Assembly: GCA_946406115.1 (NCBI GenBank)
Contig: OX291555.1
Coordinates: 11,364,001-11,428,000 of the forward strand
Length of the DNA: 64,000 nt
Direction of reading: 5' to 3'
Source: Apoda limacodes
Lineage: Eukaryota > Arthropoda > Insecta > Lepidoptera > Limacodidae
In this document: positions 10,066 to 21,915 of the stretch, one piece after another
Layout: each line of letters begins with the position of its first letter
Position numbering within the stretch: the stretch's first letter is position 1
The notes under the pieces: model-generated
Told to the model about the DNA's origin: nothing
The model's input: the letters and a program-made list of their open reading frames with translations, nothing else
Database searches by the model: none
Translations under genes and position numbers: made by a program

Positions 10066-11556
10066 TTAGGATCTCGTGCTGGATGGTTTGAAATTCGACG
10101 CGAGTTATCTGCTCTGCTGTTGTGGAGATGATAGGTTTCTTGTGGAAAAAAAAAACAAATAAAAAACTCAGGTCCTTTTTAAAATATAAGTTTCCGTTTC
10201 TTTCAAATATTTTACATTGACATTTGCCATCTTGACGAGAATTTAATTATCCATTAGTAAAGTTTTAATGGTTCGCTATGTGTTTCCCAAGGCCGCGTGC
10301 AAAACGAAAAATCCGAAGAATTTTGACGCCCTTTTATCTGCTTAAATATATAACTATTATTACATATAAAAAATACTTGGGTTTGTATATTTAGCTGGGT
10401 CGATTGGGTAACTTACGTTTGCTGATTCAAAGTTCAAAAAATACCTTCAGATCTTATGATCAATAAACTTTTGTTCTTGAACCGCCCTTGGACTACATCC
10501 ATATATAAGCTTCTTGAAAAGACCTAATGATTCCGCTTCGTCATCTGACGGTAGATTGTCAGAAAACAGTAAACGCTATTCGATATTTTTTTTTATTTGA
10601 CGGCTCTGGGAGTGACCCCAAAGCTTATCTTTCGAAAATCAAAATTCGAACGAATTACCGCGTAACGACTTCCGATCTATCTTAATATAATTATTTAAAA
10701 CAGATTTTACAAATAAAATATTCTACTAACTCAATTTATGGTAAAGCAAAATTAGGGTCCCAAACGTCCTGTCCATGTTACAAAATTACTACCATGGAAA
10801 ATTTCGATTGGTAAAAAAAATATGATTGTTTTGGTATTGATGAATGTAAACAAATAAGTTGCGTTTATATTGTTTTTCAACCAAAATCGTAGTTATTTTG
10901 TAACGTGATCAATATAGCACAATATTGTTACAATAGGCTATCTATAATTTTATTTTCAGCACAAATTAACTATTTGCCAGAGTACTGCACTTGTCTCCAT
11001 GGTAAATACAAGATGATAAAGAAATAGGTCTATATATCTAGAAATAGAAATATTAGCAATATTTGGCCACTTTTAAGCAGAAATACCAGCAAATTTCACA
11101 CATATTTTTTATATGTTTTTTTTTATTTTAATCTGCTATTTTGAAATTATAGCGCGCTAGTTGACAGCAGTTTGAGACATATTATATTAAGTATATTAAA
11201 ACAAATTCTAACTCTCTTTAAATAGAGTGGCGGTTGGGGTGTACAAAAGGGGGCGCTGAGAAAAAATACTTAGAAAATTTTTCGCGACGAAGGAACTGGT
11301 CCGTTCATTTTTTCCCATGCGCCCCCTTTTAGTTACTCTGACTAGAGTGGCATACATTTTACATTCTAATATTAATTATATGTACATAATAGAAATCAGA
11401 CAATTATTTTTTAGATTTTCAAGTAAACCAAATAAATGTAACCTGATCTGAGGGAGTACAAATGTGCTTACCTTTGTAGCCTAGTTTAAAAGTATAACAC
11501 ATATATTAATTTGTTAAATACCTGATACTTTTTTTAATTGTTAAATTAAATTTATT
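10066..11556. other. Non-coding stretch, copy 1
   Basis: AT-rich and without a gene. At 11244-11330 a perfect 12-bp inverted repeat (AAAAGGGGGCGC and its complement) lies between 9-bp direct repeats TAGAGTGGC (11223-11231 and 11343-11351), possibly a tiny insertion. Confidence 0.5.
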
Positions 11557-11788
11557 ATGCAGGATGAGAGTAAACCGCATCTGATAAATATGTTTAAAAT
11601 GATGGAGCCAGAGACAAGATTGTGTGTGGGTCCTGAGATGGTTATCAAACAAGAGTTAGCTGACCAGAACACAATCAAAGCAGAAGTGTGTGAGCTGTAT
11701 GCAGATCATGAAGTCAAGGAGCTGGCACTTAGCCCCATAGAGCTGCAGAGTTCCACCCCAGTGATGCTGCTGCATCAGCTTTCTGCTG
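11557..11788 (+). CDS. N-terminal exon A of a zinc-finger gene, unit 1
   Basis: Open frame of about 77 codons, rich in Glu and hydrophobic residues, with MMEPET, VIKQEL and ELYADHEVKELAL. The last five residues before the splice are HQLSA plus the first base of a Gly codon. The donor is G|GTTTGT, leaving phase 1, which fits the acceptor at 30440/30441 exactly. The frame starts at an ATG, but a plausible acceptor (TTATGCAG, ending at 11562) overlaps it, so the exon may instead begin at 11563. Exon B at 17337 is a paralogue with the same C-terminal pattern and phase. Such acidic N-terminal exons usually precede C2H2 arrays in Lepidoptera. The next array is about 18.7 kb downstream. It may be an alternative first coding exon or a survivor of a lost gene. 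Confidence 0.65.
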
Positions 11789-12362
11789 GTTTGTTTATTT
11801 AACCATAAATTGATAGATATACCTATTAAATACTCTAACCTACTTTTTATAGTTCATCAGAAATTGGCAATTCTGGTATATTATTCTGTCCCAGATCTTT
11901 TATTTTATTGCTTGTTACTTTAAATCTGGTACTTTAAATCAGAGAGATGCAGGCCTAAAGTGTTAGTTGAAAAGAGGCTGTCCACCACAGTAAAATTGTA
12001 TGTGTATTCAGTCATTAGTTATCTCCTTCTAGGGATATTTACACATACATTACATATTAAAAAGTTTTTATGGTTACTTTTATGTCTGAATAAAAAAGGA
12101 AACCAATTTAGGATCACTTGTGTGTCTATCTATTCATCTGTCACAGCTTATTTTCTCCTATTGTACTGGACTGATTAAATTAAAATTTATTGTAAGCACA
12201 TATGAATTTCTCTAACGTAAGCATAGTGTAAATAAATGAAATTTGAATATACACTTTTGGGGGAAAATTATAAAATTAGTGGCTGGATACACACCCACAT
12301 CGTAATGTTGTGGATAGCCTCTTTTAACAAACCACTTTAATATTGAGTGACAGGTAGTAAGC
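11789..12362. other. Non-coding, probably intronic, copy 1
   Basis: AT-rich, no gene seen. Copy 2 carries a 17-bp direct insertion near 42452. Confidence 0.5.
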
Positions 12363-12600
12363 CTATCGTCGCAACCAAGGACATTAGAGGAGATAGACTG
12401 CTAATGATTCGGCAAATGTATGAAAACCACATCAACCTGTTTATGGGGAAGCACGGTAGCCCTGAAACTCATACAATTGGTGAAGTATTAACCAATAGTG
12501 GAGTAGTTGCTAATCAGTGACTAATCAGAGTGCTGCTGCAGTGCAATGCAGCATTAAAAAGAAACCTCGTATGGCGATTAACTAGTGATGTACTAGATCA
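12363..12600 (+). pseudogene. Unidentified coding-like relict, copy 1
   Basis: One frame reads KPIVATKDIRGDRLLMIRQM and stays open for about 52 codons to a TGA. It continues in the same frame for a further 25 codons or so (LKRNLVWRLTSDVLDQ) before another stop. The composition looks protein-like, unlike the surrounding AT-rich DNA, but I cannot name the family. It is preserved in copy 2 at 42989. Confidence 0.35.
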
Positions 12601-13633
12601 AATATTATGAGAATCAATACATTTATTAGGCAATATATATATTGGGCTATAAAGAGTATAATCAGCCCCTTTGCATTGCATTGTGAAAAAGTCTTTTGAT
12701 TCTAATTAGCTAGTTACTATGTGACAGAAAACCTGAGTAAAAACAAGGATGAAGCTATATATAACTTAGCCTGCGTGACTAGTGCAGCTACATCTCAACA
12801 CACTAAGATTTTCATCAAAATTGATGAAATAAATTAATAGATTATTATACACTATTGTTATCAAAAAATACTTTTAAGCTCAAGTCAATATTATTTTTAT
12901 AAAACTGAAAAATTGTAAAAAGGGGACCAGTTTAGGATTTTTTTATTGAACAAAAGTTTATTAATCCTGATTTCACGTTTTTTTGGGTTTGAACCATATC
13001 CCAAAGAACGCAGTTATTAAATTTTAGATGGCTCTAAATTTTAGTTGGTTCAGCAAATCCAGAGAAACCTTTGCCAAAAAAATTAAATTTAGGTAGTACA
13101 GCCACTTCATATGCAATACATCAACTGTACTAAAGGGAATAAAAGCTCAATTACAAAACACTTTGTGTTGTTATACATTTATGTATGTATAGTGAAATTT
13201 CTTTTTGATGATTTATTATAGTTGTCCTTACTAATTAATATGTAAATGCTAAAGTTTAGCGTCGAACTAGGCATCCAATTGACAGGATTATATTTTCCAG
13301 CGAGTGATTCATCTGCGCAATTATTTTACGTCGCAATGAGCAATGATTTTAGTGCAAGTGTATATCATACTTTTTATGTCAATCGATTGTGCCCTTAGGT
13401 TTTTTTTTTTTAGCGGGGCACCAAGTAAACTGTTGACCCTGTTAGAGCTTGCTGATAGGGAACATGTTCACTTCCCTCGCGGTGCTTCCGTTTTTGTCCA
13501 GCGACGTTTACTTGTAACAACACTGTCTGTATAGCAAACTGTAGATAACGGTGTTGATAATACATTTAATTAATTATTTTCTCATTTTATTGTATATTGT
13601 CCCAAATAAAGTAAAATAATAAAACCAAATAAA
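12600..13633. other. Non-coding stretch, copy 1
   Basis: AT-rich. Nothing recognisable beyond short homopolymers. Confidence 0.5.
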
Positions 13634-15820
13634 ACCGCACTGTACGCGACCATTTTGGTGTGAGAATGAATCCCCTGCCGATGGCGAGCGGTGCGACGGT
13701 AGAATGTATGCGGGCATCATTTCGAACAATTCCTCAGAACACAACCCATTGTACAAGCGGTAGAACACACACAGGGAGGCAAAGTCCCTCCATAGACTTA
13801 AGGGCTCGATACCGCAAGTGAGTTTGGAATCGTCGACAATTCTCACAGCCCGTCGTTGAACCGAGTCACAAGGGCCAAGCTGGTATCCGGGTACACCCGC
13901 CCAGAGATGGCAGCAGTACCCCATATGGGGCCGAACTTGCGACTTGTAAAGTAAAGTAAACTAACCTTTGCCCCGACGTCAAGCACTGCTTCGCTTTGTT
14001 GAGTACCCCAAGTTTTTTGGACGCCAGCTTCACCTTGTCCTGCAGATGATCTCGGAACTGAACATCGCTGGAGATGTTAACACCAAGGAACCCAATGCTC
14101 TTGGAGATGGAGAGGGGAGTGTACTGGAATTGTGGGACCACAGTGAATGGGGTTTTCTTTGCGGTTAACTCGCAAACTTGTGTCTTTGTAGGGTTGAATC
14201 GGACCAAGTTTTCCCGTCCCCAGTCAGAGACCTGGACAGAGTGATCTCGATTTGAGACACAAGTTCTTTTCGTTTTCCCTCCACAACGGAACGAGGGATG
14301 CTTGCTCAACTCGTGTAATAAGCGTCTCCAGTACTGTCATCTGCATAGCAATGTATGTTGTTGATGTCCAACATATCATTGATATGCAGTAGAACCAGCG
14401 TAGGAGACGGCACAGAGCCTTGCAGGACACCAGCATTAATGTCCATGCTATCAGAGCAACTACCGTCAACTACGGCTTGTATGCGTCTGCCGGACAAAAA
14501 GCTAGCCACAAATTTGCACAAACCCTCGGGCACTCCGTAAGATGGCAACTTCGATAGAAGACCCCGGTGCTAGACCCGATCTAACGCCTTCGCTATGTCC
14601 ATACCACATGCCAATGCCTCCCCCTGACTCTCAATGGCTAGTGCCCATCGTTGTGTGAGATACACTACAATGTCACCAGTCGAGCAACCGTGGCGATAGC
14701 CATATTGACGGTCGCTGATCAGGTCGTGTTTTTCTAGGTATCTTAGAAGCTGTGTGTTGATCACACGCTCCATCACCTTGGAGACGAGAGATGTGCACCC
14801 GGTGCCCAAAAATCCTCCTTTTTGGGCACCGAGTGCACATTCGCAGTCTTCCATAAAGACGGAAATTGCCTAGTATGGTAGGAAAGCGCGAAGAGGCGCG
14901 TGAGTACAGGAGATAACTCAGGAGCACACTATTTAAGCACCACTGCTGGTATACCTTCTGGCCCCCTCGACTTATGAACGTCTAGAGACAGCAATGCCCG
15001 CCGGACCTACCGCTGTGTTATGGAGATTTCCGGCATGGTCCTATCGCACCACGGTATAGTAGGTGGTACAGCGCTTTCGTCGTTCATATTCGAGTTGGAG
15101 GCAAAGAGACTGCCCAAAAGCTCCGCTTTCTCTTTTGCACTATGGGTCAAGTCACCATCGGTCTTACGCAGTGGTGGTGACGACGACTGGCAAAAGTTCC
15201 CCTCGGCAGCTTTAGCAAGCGACCAGAAAGTACGACTCCCAGAGGGATAGCTCGCAAGTCGCCCACCTATTTTGCTGAGGAATTGGAATTTAGCTCTGGC
15301 AGTTGCTTTCTTACTGAACCTCGAGGCAGCATTTAATTTGCGTTTTAACTCAGATATATTCGGATCCTTATTATTACGAGCCGTGGTCCAAGCCTCATAC
15401 GTAGTTTGCTTAAGAATTTTAGCTTTTTTGCAAGACCTATTAAACCAAGCTACTTGCAAGTTAGGAATAAAACATTCCATACCAGCGAGGATTGTCTCAG
15501 TGACTGCGGATTTGCAGACGTCAGGATCTTCTAGCTAAAGCAGAGCTGCCTCCACGGGTACGATGCATAAAATTCTCACAATCCATCCCAGTCTGCCGAC
15601 TTATAGTGCCACACACGACGCCAATTAGTTGGCCCAGAAGGATCGGGTTGTGTGCATGACATTTGAGTCCGAACGAGACAGTGGTACGAGGAGCCAAGAT
15701 GGGCATCCGTGGCGCTTATGTTTACGTTGATTCGTTCACTTGGAGAAACTGGTTTCTCGTATACTAGACGCGCGCGGGGGCAGGTAGCTGGCAGTTGTGT
15801 TTGTGACGTCTTTGGCAAAG
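13634..15820 (-). mobile_element. Decayed antisense LINE related to the 3052 element, copy 1
   Basis: Read on the minus strand it matches the element at 3052 through the whole RT. It extends about 0.5 kb further 5', through the linker (NRSCKKAKILKQTTYEAWTT) to the C-terminus of the endonuclease (SSYHCLV, a form of the SDHxxV motif). The frame is broken by several shifts into segments at 13574-13924, 13866-14309, 14224-14548, 14570-14927 and 15007-15480. The last 190 bp or so of the coding region and the tail are missing. A 22-bp-arm hairpin replaces part of the RT at 14791-14840. Confidence 0.9.
14791..14840. repeat. Perfect-looking hairpin inside the antisense LINE, copy 1
   Basis: The arms are ATGTGCACCCGGTGCCC(AAAAA) at 14791-14812 and its complement at 14819-14840, with one mismatch and a TCCTCC loop. 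The intact relative has about 55 bp of unique RT sequence where the left arm now lies. Confidence 0.9.
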
Positions 15821-15904
15821 GTCATAATGGAAGACGGATTGCCGATACGATCGAGTTATTTATCACGCTTATCGAGGATATATGGGATAAATCATTAGAC
15901 AACT

Positions 15905-16877
15905 ATAAAAAAAAATCGGCGAAGTGCGAGTCGGACTCGCGCACGAAGGGTTCCGTACCATTATCTATATAATTAACTGAAATTTATTCATAAGGGCCCA
16001 GTTGTAGTAGTATTGAAATTTTTAAATGATAATCAAATCAAATCATTAAAAACTGAACTTTCAAAGCGAAATTTGCAAACTTATCTAGGCGTTCTTCATC
16101 TTCGAGACATCCAAACAACATGCGCGCTTATGAGTGCAGTTGCCTGTCACACGCTCGATTCAACGTTGCGCTAAGCCCGCCGGCTAGTCCAATGCGCTAT
16201 TTCAACGTAACTATTGTTATCAATTTAAGAAGAATAATCTTTAGAATGTTATTATTTTATTTTTCTATAATTATACATCGTTCATTTACTTATATTTTAT
16301 ACCTGTTTCACAGATTTACCTTCTTCATATAAGTAACTTTTATTGGATTTTTTTACGAAAATTTTACTTTTCCAAGTACATTTCATAACTTGGTCGACTA
16401 TTACTCGTTAGCCTGTAAAGTGAACTTACCCGTGATAGTTTGCCTTTCAAATTTATTATATGCACTACCACCGTATTTTTTTTTTACATTTCCAAATACT
16501 ATACTTTCGCTGGTAGAGGGGGGACACACTTGACTCTAACAAAAATTAGTGCTTTAAAGCTAAATGTTTCGCAAACGGAGCCCTAAATTAAAAAATAATG
16601 TTTGCATACCGCCAATGTTTTTGGAATCCTTATCCAACGATACCCCACACGATGGGGTAGACAAGAAAAAAAATTACGTCCCCACTTTCACCCGTAAAAA
16701 TATTTTTTTTCAAAGATTTTATTCTACCACTTTGACGTCTTGATCAATTTGTATATCCCTGCCAAATTGCAGCTTTCTCGTATTAGTAGTTTTTGAACCA
16801 AGCCGCGGACAGACAAACGGACGGACGGACATGGCGAAACTATAAGGGTTCCTTGTTGACTACGGAACCCTAAAAAA
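15905..16877 (+). repeat. Lepidopteran dispersed repeat, long copy
   Basis: It begins with A-rich sequence and AAGTGCGAGTCGGACTCG, then GGGTTCCGTACC. It ends with ACGGACGGACGGACATGG and CTACGGAACCCTAAAAA. The two ends are partly inverted relative to each other (GGGTTCCGTA/TACGGAACCC). The interior has no coding capacity. TACCCCACACGATGGGGTA forms a short hairpin near 16640. The element class is unknown to me. Confidence 0.7.
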
Positions 16878-17336
16878 TGGCGTGCTCTCAATGACTGGCG
16901 GTGTGGCTGCTGGCAAAGCGTATCGAATAGATGCTGTGTGAACGGCCGTCTCGTATACGGTAAAACCGTATATCGAATCGAATAGTCGCCGTGTGAATGT
17001 AGCTTAAAAGTTTAGGGCTCCTGAATAAAATACACGGACGAAGTCGCGGCGAAGCACTATTTCAAAATTTTTCTTTAACACAGCCAGCGCGTTTGTTGTT
17101 TGTAACGACTTATTGATTAAAATTTATCGTGCTCCATACAAGTTGCACTATATAGCCTAGCACTCCTCTATTGTAGTAGGAAATCTCCTCTCTAATGAAT
17201 ACATATATTTATTGTGTTCTGTATTATATTATAAAAACTTTGTGTTAACACAGGAGATGTCAACCCCATTACTGTCGTTTAATACGGTTGCGTAAAACGT
17301 TCGATACTAAAATAATATGAGGTAACAGTTCACAGA

Positions 17337-17649
17337 TTGGAGCCAGACGCAGAGACACTCGGCGAGGGAGCTGCGGCGGTCACGAGCGAGGAGTGGTGTA
17401 GTGCACGCGGTGTCGCGCAGCACGATCGTAAACTACATCTGGTGGATGATCTGATGAAAAAAGTAGAACCAGAAACAGGACAAACTGAAGCTCATGATGC
17501 TGTCAAACTAAAGATAATCAAGGAGGACTCGGTCGAAGCTACAGATAGTGCAGTGAGTGAGCTATACGCGGATTATGAAGTCAAGGAGGAGCTGGAGCTT
17601 GGTCCCACGGTGCTGCAGCGCCCTGCTCCACTGCAACAGTGCACTATTG
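17337..17649 (+). CDS. N-terminal exon B of a zinc-finger gene, unit 1
   Basis: About 104 open codons rich in Glu/Asp (EPDAETLGEGAAAV, KKVEPETG, ELYADYEVKEELELG) end at a G|GTTTGT donor in phase 1. This joins in frame to the acceptor at 30440/30441. The first codon of the conserved block is TTG, in ACAGATTGGAGCC. An ancestral CAG-ATG-GAG with one extra T would explain this, or the exon may begin at the TTCACAG acceptor and be internal. The frame upstream has a stop at 17313 and no ATG. It is a paralogue of exon A. A relict zinc-finger 3' end at 20102 suggests this exon once had its own array about 2.5 kb downstream, and now may splice over 12.8 kb. Confidence 0.7.
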
Positions 17650-18384
17650 GTTTGTTTATTATAATAACATTGAAATTAGTAATATTAACTATGCTTTGAA
17701 ATAGATCTTCTATGTAATTAATAACAGAACCTATAAGGTATATTAACGTTTATGTTAATCAACAACGTGAATAATCATTTCAGACTTTATTCTTTTTGAA
17801 ATGCGAAGGAATTACTTATGTGTAGTTACGTAGTTGTATATTGACAAATAGTTGACTTGACGTAATTACCTGTATTTTTGAAATAAGCCAATAAAAATAG
17901 AATTTTACTACCGAGAAGACCCGGCAAGAAACTTAGTAGAAAACCTTTTCATCAAATTCATAGTCAAAATATAAATACAATTCAACCATTTGTACCAAGC
18001 TAATTTTTGCACAGCTAATCATCATCGAGTAGCCATTCATGAACGTCACCATGCCATACTTTTTGGACGGTTCCAAATGGCCGCCATACCGCCGCAAGGG
18101 AGTTAATTTTTAAGTTAAAACGATTACTACCTTGAAATTTTATTTCAACAGAAACTGTTGATGTTTGATCATAAATAGAAGTCTGATATTGCCATACCTG
18201 TAGGAGGTGGTAAATGTGTACTTTTTTTTTATTGTAAGATTTTATTCGTATTTTGGACGATTTGTTCCAGTTTGTCACTAATTTTCCCCCCTACTAGAAG
18301 TATGGCAATAATAATAATAACGGACACATTTTATCAAATACTTTCCAAAAATCCAAATGCAATACTCGTACAAATTGTTTTGCA
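17650..18384. other. Non-coding, probably intronic, copy 1
   Basis: AT-rich sequence with no gene recognised. Confidence 0.5.
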
Positions 18385-18580
18385 AAAAAAAATCAGCCAA
18401 GTGCGAGTCGGACGCGCGCACGAAGGGTTCCGTACCATTATCTACAAAAACGAGCAAAAGATCACGTATGATGTATGGAAGCCCCCTTAAATATTATTTT
18501 TTTCTGTTTTTTAGTATTTGTTGTTATAGCGGCAACAGAAATACATCTTCTGAGAAAATTTCAACTGTCTAACTATTGTT
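18385..18580 (+). repeat. Lepidopteran dispersed repeat, 5' part
   Basis: The same AAGTGCGAGTCGGACGCG and GGGTTCCGTACC head as at 15905, but followed by ATAGCGGCAACAGAAAT, as in typical short copies. Its 3' end is missing. Confidence 0.7.
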
Positions 18581-18879
18581 AGACATTGTTGGTGTCATGG
18601 TGTTATCAAATTTATGTTAGTAATTTTCAGTCAAAAAAAGATTTTGCGCTTGGGAAATTTTATAGAAAAGAAATGCCTCTTGCAATTTTGAATGATAATA
18701 ATATTTCATCATCAAGAAGGGCGATGTCTAATATCAAGAGATTTATTTATATCAACATTGTCAAAAGTATCATTTAATTTCATAGTGTTAAAGTTGACAA
18801 TAATTAATTTTACTTATTTATTTTTAGCGAAATTTATGAGTCAGAAGGTATGTGGAAGAAGGCAACGTGATTGATCGTC

Positions 18880-19560
18880 GCGAAGGAAATTGTGGTCACG
18901 TGGCTCTAACAAATTACCAATTCATGGAAAAGCTACGAGACTATTAAACAGATGGGCTTAAACGACAAGACATTAAGCAGAGAAGAAAGAACTAACCGCA
19001 TCTCTTAAAACCAATCGTGTTATCTTTTGCCAGACAATATCTGGATTTCGACTGGACGTCTACTATTTTTACGGATGAATAATTGTTTAAATCTTCTGCC
19101 TTTGGTCGTTTAAATCTATGGTCATATAATTATACACGTTACGAAGAAAAATCGTAATACTGGGAGTCGGTCTGAATCTGCATCAGCTTGTGGGGCTGGA
19201 TGAGTTGTGACAGCTGCGTATGCTAACTTGTCCAACTACCTCCAAGAGCAAATGCTGTAAGCTATGTCACGATGTAGAGGACAGTATCCTTCCCAGTTGC
19301 TGATTGTGTAGCCACAACAAGAAATGCCTAGCATTTTCTTCGTGTTAGATAATTGTAGGATACACACTGCTAAGATGAATAACCAATTCCTGGTTCGATA
19401 ATCACCCTCAAAATTATGAATGGCCAGCCAAACGCCTGATCTTAAACCAATAGAAAATTGATGGGGTATAATGGTGCAGAGGGATTACCGTAATGAAAGA
19501 ACAGAAGTCCTCACGCAGCATTGTGAATAAATATGGTATAATATGCGATGAACGGACATT
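18880..19560 (+). pseudogene. Decayed Tc1-like transposase, copy 1
   Basis: Fragments in shifting frames read FDWTSTIFTDE (first catalytic Asp), SAFGRLNLWSYNYTRYEE, DNCRIHTAKMNNQFLV (second Asp region) and EWPAKRLILNQ in place of WPAxSPDLNPIE. Numerous stops and shifts show it is long dead. It is not the parent of the shorter element at 20679, whose residues differ. Confidence 0.75.
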
Positions 19561-19869
19561 TGCACTCAGCTAGTGGGTTTTATGCATTCAAGTTTCGAAG
19601 CGGTCATAAATAATGACGGAGCATACACTTGGTTTTATATCTATTTTTCAGTAATACATTTTTACAAATAAATAACCCATGCAAGTTTCAAGAAAATTTG
19701 TTATGTCCGTCCGACCATCAATAGCCTTATACTTAATTCCGCCGCCTCTGAGAAGATTTTAATGACATTTAACTGGAATGTACTCGTATCTTTTATGAAC
19801 CACAAAAAAAAAGTGGGACTTCGTGTAATTCTTTCGTAAAAACCTCTTTGCCACACAAATGAGGTACAT

Positions 19870-20100
19870 TTTTATTCTGAGCTGACTATGCAGTTGGCTG
19901 TTGCAGCCATTACTGCTTCACCGGGCTTTTGGGGCGAGACTCTGAAGGAGCCTCAGCCCATATAGCGCCCAACGCTCAAGGGCTCCCCGCGGGGGAAGCC
20001 TCGGCTTGGGTTGTCGCTGTCGGGGGTGTCCCTTTGTGTGACACCGGTGTGAGTCTCGAATCCGAAGGAGAGTCACCGCCAGGAGGGGAGTTCCCCGTTA
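19870..20100 (-). mobile_element. GC-rich retroelement 3' end, antisense and truncated, copy 1
   Basis: Reverse complement of the block at 5816-6199: CTGAGCTGACTATGCAGTTG, then the GC-rich body up to GGGGAGTTCCCCGTTAC. It stops abruptly at 20100 against zinc-finger sequence. Only a short T run replaces the poly(A). Confidence 0.85.
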
Positions 20101-20640
20101 CATATTGATACACACACAGCTGAGAGATCATATAGGTGCAAAATTTAATAAAATGATTAACGCATGTATGCATTACGTCCTTCTCTGACAATTTATATCC
20201 CGGCTGCTCAAAATTCAAGTTTTACTTTGGTTTCTTGTGACGTGGAGGAATAGTGGACCGCGGTATTTAACATGTATAAACTATATTTATCTAAAGTCCT
20301 GCTGTGGAAAACTATTTATATTGTTCAGCTTGTACTTAACAATTTTAGTATTAGTATATTGTTTTGTAATACAAAATATGTATCTATTAGTTGATTCACT
20401 ATAATATTTTGTTTCGTTCGGAGTTTTACAAGCTATTAGATGCTGGCCCTGGCAATAAACCACTATTGTAATTAGTTTGTAAAGCAAATTTTAGTTAATT
20501 ATCTTCAAGATTCAAAAGTGTTCCTGGAAACTCATTTAAATAAAAAGATTTAATACTAAGTACTAGGCAAATAATAGACAGTTTAAGAACCAAAATGCAG
20601 GTACATGTTTAAAAAAAATATTTGGACTTACAATTTGTTG
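20101..20640 (+). pseudogene. Relict 3' end of a lost zinc-finger gene
   Basis: 20102-20148 matches the last coding bases of the arrays (ATATTGATACACACACAGCT then GAGAGATCATATAGGTGC). The sequence then continues into the homologous 3' flank (ACGTCCTTCTCTGACA, then GGTTTCTTG and GTGGAGGAATA). Everything upstream of this point in the array is gone, replaced by the retroelement ending at 20100. It resembles unit 3 downstream (63515-63720) more than units 1 and 2. Confidence 0.85.
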
Positions 20641-20678
20641 GGTTACACAACGGAATAGTTAAACTTATGTTTTATCAT

Positions 20679-21273
20679 TATATACACACCGGCACAATTA
20701 GCGGAACACAAAAAAAGGATTTGAACGAATGGCAGCAGGTTCTCTTTACTGATGAGTGCAGAGTTCTTTTAAAACAGATCGATGGGAGACAGCGAATATG
20801 GAGACGCAAAGGAGAACGTCACATACAGACTAATTTTGAACACACAGTGGCTTATGGTGGCGGCTCGATTATGGTTTGGGGAGGGATATGTCTGGGAGCT
20901 CGCACGGAGTTAGTGATAGTCACAGGAGGGACCATGACAGCAGATCGATACATCAGAGACATTTTAGAAGAACATTTTGTACCATTTGCCCCATTTATTG
21001 GTGACGACTTTATTCTAATGCAAGATAATGCTCGTGCTCATAGTGCACAATCGGTACAGGCATATCTGAGCCACGTAGGTATACCTGTGATGCGGTGGCC
21101 AGCAAATTCCCCCGATATGAATCCGATAGAGCATGTCTGGGACTTGCTAAAAAGAAGGGTTAAATCCAGAATGCCACCCCCCAACAATCTGAATGATTTC
21201 ATCAAATATATGCGTTATTTTCTCATAGTCTCACTTTTTTTCTGTTCCGCTAATTGTGCCGGTGTGTATATAT
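20679..21273 (+). mobile_element. Internally deleted Tc1 transposon, copy 1
   Basis: The inverted ends are TATACACACCGGCACAATTA at 20681 and its complement ending near 21270, bounded by TA. Between them one frame encodes the C-terminal two thirds of a Tc1 transposase. FTDECR carries the first catalytic Asp, MQDNARAHSA the second, and SPDMNPIEHVWDLLKRRV the Glu. The last two are separated by 34 residues, the D34E pattern of Tc1. The helix-turn-helix DNA-binding half is absent, so the product could not act alone. The frame runs on through the right inverted repeat. A matching empty site exists in unit 3 (63785-63799). Confidence 0.92.
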
Positions 21274-21640
21274 TGACCAAATTCAAATTCTCATTACTAT
21301 GAAAGAACAGTTTCTATAAAACATATATTTTTTTTGCCAATTACGGACTACTAATTATGAAAATTAGTAGTCCATAATTTACAATCAACAATAACAATTG
21401 GGTAAGTACTTTTTAAACTACATAGGTAAAGGTTTGTTGTAAATAGGTACGTTAGGGTAACAATCTAAAGAGACCAATGTAAGGTTTAGTCAAATCTAGG
21501 AACATTATATTACCATCAACAGTTGACTTATCAATTGATCTAATTATTAGACTTTGAGTAAGGAACATACTTTATTACTTTATACTTACACCCAGTTAGG
21601 TAGGTAACTGCATAAAACATCTATAACAACAAATACTAAA
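21274..21640. other. Older duplicate of the zinc-finger 3' flank
   Basis: Non-coding. 21330-21615 aligns with 5195-5480. 21285-21315 is the unoccupied insertion site of the foldback element found at 2596-2858 and 63819-63948. Confidence 0.8.
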
Positions 21641-21915
21641 AAACAGAATAAAATAAATTTTAAAAGGGGCTCCTATAAAACAAACGTAAATTTTTAGCTT
21701 GGTTTTGCTCGAAATTGATAACGGCAACAGGTAACCGGTTGAATTATTCACAGAATATTTAGTTATATAGTCACTTTAAAAATTAATAATTAAAATAAAA
21801 CAAATATTTAACGGGGGCTCCCATACAACAAACGTAATATTTTTTTTTTGCCGTTTTTATAGATAATGGTACGGAACCCTTCGTGCACGAGTCCAACTCT
21901 CACTTGGCTGATTTT
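21640..21915 (-). repeat. Lepidopteran dispersed repeat, antisense
   Basis: It ends at GGTACGGAACCCTTCGTGCA and CTTGGCTGATTTT, the reversed head of the 15905/18385 repeat, with GGGGCTCCCATACAACAAACG inside. Confidence 0.75.

Noticed and set aside
20622..20720. Longer N-terminus for the Tc1 transposase
   Set aside because: The extra codons read outward through the inverted repeat and flank. Unit 2 closes that frame with one A fewer.
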